Below, piece by piece: positions 21,754 to 22,487 of a stretch of DNA of 22,487 nt. Source of the DNA: Christensenella sp. UBA941 (lineage in GTDB: Bacteria; Bacillota; Clostridia; Christensenellales; UBA941). The first letter of the stretch is position 1. Each line of letters opens with the position of its first letter. The notes beneath the pieces were generated by a model. It was given only the letters and a program-made list of their open reading frames with translations. It ran no database searches and was not told the origin of the DNA. A program made the translations under genes and the position numbers. The stretch is from NCBI GenBank assembly GCA_002293365.1, contig DBDD01000204.1, positions 1 to 22,487 of the forward strand, read 5' to 3'.

Positions 21754-21795
21754 TATTACGTTTACTGTAATTAAAGCATACCGCTAAACGTAATA
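21754..21795. promoter_or_regulatory. Inverted repeat, candidate PadR operator
   Basis: TATTACGTTTA (21754-21764) and its exact complement TAAACGTAATA (21785-21795) are separated by 20 bp, centre to centre 31 bp or about three helical turns. The pair brackets the predicted -10 of the padR promoter. Confidence 0.55.
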
Positions 21796-21804
21796 CCCTG
21801 TCAA
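21775..21804 (-). promoter_or_regulatory. Predicted promoter of padR-DUF2812
   Basis: On the minus strand: perfect TTGACA (21804-21799), 18-bp spacer, TATGCT (21780-21775, 4/6). A weak -10 fits a regulated promoter. Confidence 0.5.
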
Positions 21805-21867
21805 TGGTTTTTTGCTCACAACAACGTAAACCGCGACAGTCTGATGTAGACAAGTAACGGCTTTTAA

Positions 21868-22487
21868 TCGCCCACAAATGACGTATTTTGCGCCCCTGTT
21901 TGCAAACTTTTAGGGAAAGATGCGCAGAAAGCGTACGAAACCGATTTGCGCGTTTCTCGCGAGGGGCTTCCACTAAACAAGGAAGCCTTCTACGAAAATG
22001 ATCGTATAATTAGCGAGGGGATTCGCAACGGACAGCACCTATACCATATTTTGCAAACCAATGATTTGGGTGTTTCTACCGCCACGGCCTACCGGCATCT
22101 CAAAAAGGGGTATTTATCCGTTACCGCCGTCGAATTTCCGCGCGTGGTCAAGTTCAAGCCGCGTGCCCGCGCATATGCGCCCTACGTTCCCAAAGCAAGC
22201 AAAATCGGAAGAACCTACGCAGACTTCCAAGTTTTCAAGGAGGAAACGGGCTGCACGGCTTGGGTGGAAATGGATACTGTAATCGGCAGAATCGGCGGCA
22301 AGGTCATCCTTACGATGATCTTTACCCTCTGCAACTTCATGTTTGGTTTACTGCTCCCGGACAAAAGCGCGGCATCCGCTTCGTCGGCGATCATCTCGAT
22401 AAAACAACGTTTTGAGAATCAGGGATTGTCTTTCGGAGAGTTCTTCCCTGTACTCCTTACGGATAATGGTGGCGAGTTCTCCAACGT
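21868..22487 (+). mobile_element. IS30-family transposase, 5'-degenerate, runs off the right edge
   Basis: An open frame of 206 codons, from just after a TAA at 21865-21867 to the window end, encodes the middle of an IS30-type transposase. DAQKAYETDLRVSREGL, NGQHLYHILQTNDLGVS, STATAYRHLKKGY, KIGRTYADF, then WVEMDTVIGRIGGKV (first catalytic Asp) and LLTDNGGEFSN (second Asp) are recognisable; the third catalytic Glu would lie beyond the window. The expected N-terminal helix-turn-helix and zinc-like CNGC region is missing or scrambled upstream of 21868, so the copy is 5'-truncated or frameshifted. No terminal inverted repeat is identified. Confidence 0.8.

Overview
The window reads as chromosome of an anaerobic, fermentative Gram-positive bacterium, most likely a Clostridia-type Firmicute from a gut or rumen-like habitat. 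This rests on an oxygen-sensitive glycyl radical enzyme with its activase, strong AGGAGG-type ribosome binding sites, frequent TTG starts, textbook sigma-A promoters, a PadR/DUF2812 pair and an AzgA-type purine permease. The species cannot be named from sequence alone. No tRNA, rRNA or CRISPR array was seen.

Layout. (1) 1-1010 (+): 5'-truncated carboxynorspermidine decarboxylase (nspC). (2) 1090-6145 (+): a compact cluster of an SF2 helicase, an unrecognised 259-aa protein and two different P-loop ATPases of the BREX/DUF2791 kind. It looks like a Shango- or BREX-related anti-phage module but lacks TerB, PglX methylase and PglZ. The last gene has an out-of-frame coding tail. (3) 6157-6405 (-): a frameshifted gene remnant. 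(4) 6407-12488 (-): rpiB-alsB-alsA-alsC-alsE-alsK, a complete D-allose uptake and catabolism operon whose als genes keep the E. coli alsBACEK order. (5) 12701-18011 (-): ROK sugar kinase, a YbiW/PflD-type glycyl radical enzyme, its radical-SAM activase and a LacI-family regulator. (6) 18365-20419 (-): purine phosphoribosyltransferase and NCS2 purine permease. (7) 20794-21737 (-): PadR regulator with a DUF2812 membrane protein. (8) 21868-22487 (+): the 3' part of an IS30-family transposase, running off the right edge.

How the genes work together. Regions 4 and 5 look like one regulon. Each operon has a perfect TTGACA / 17 bp / TATAAT promoter, and both carry palindromes related to GGGTAATCGTTTACCC, the expected type of site for the LacI-family protein encoded between them. 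One site covers the start of the als transcript, one lies in its leader, one is just upstream of the ROK-GRE promoter and one is inside the ROK coding sequence. Allose would be imported by AlsBAC, phosphorylated by AlsK, and isomerised by RpiB and AlsE to fructose 6-phosphate. The glycyl radical enzyme and second kinase suggest that a related sugar, such as an anhydro- or deoxyhexitol, is handled by the same regulon. That link is inference.

Dispersed GTAGGGG-type hairpin repeats occur three times in intergenic gaps. The best candidates for something undescribed are the four-gene helicase/dual-ATPase cluster and the allose plus glycyl-radical regulon.
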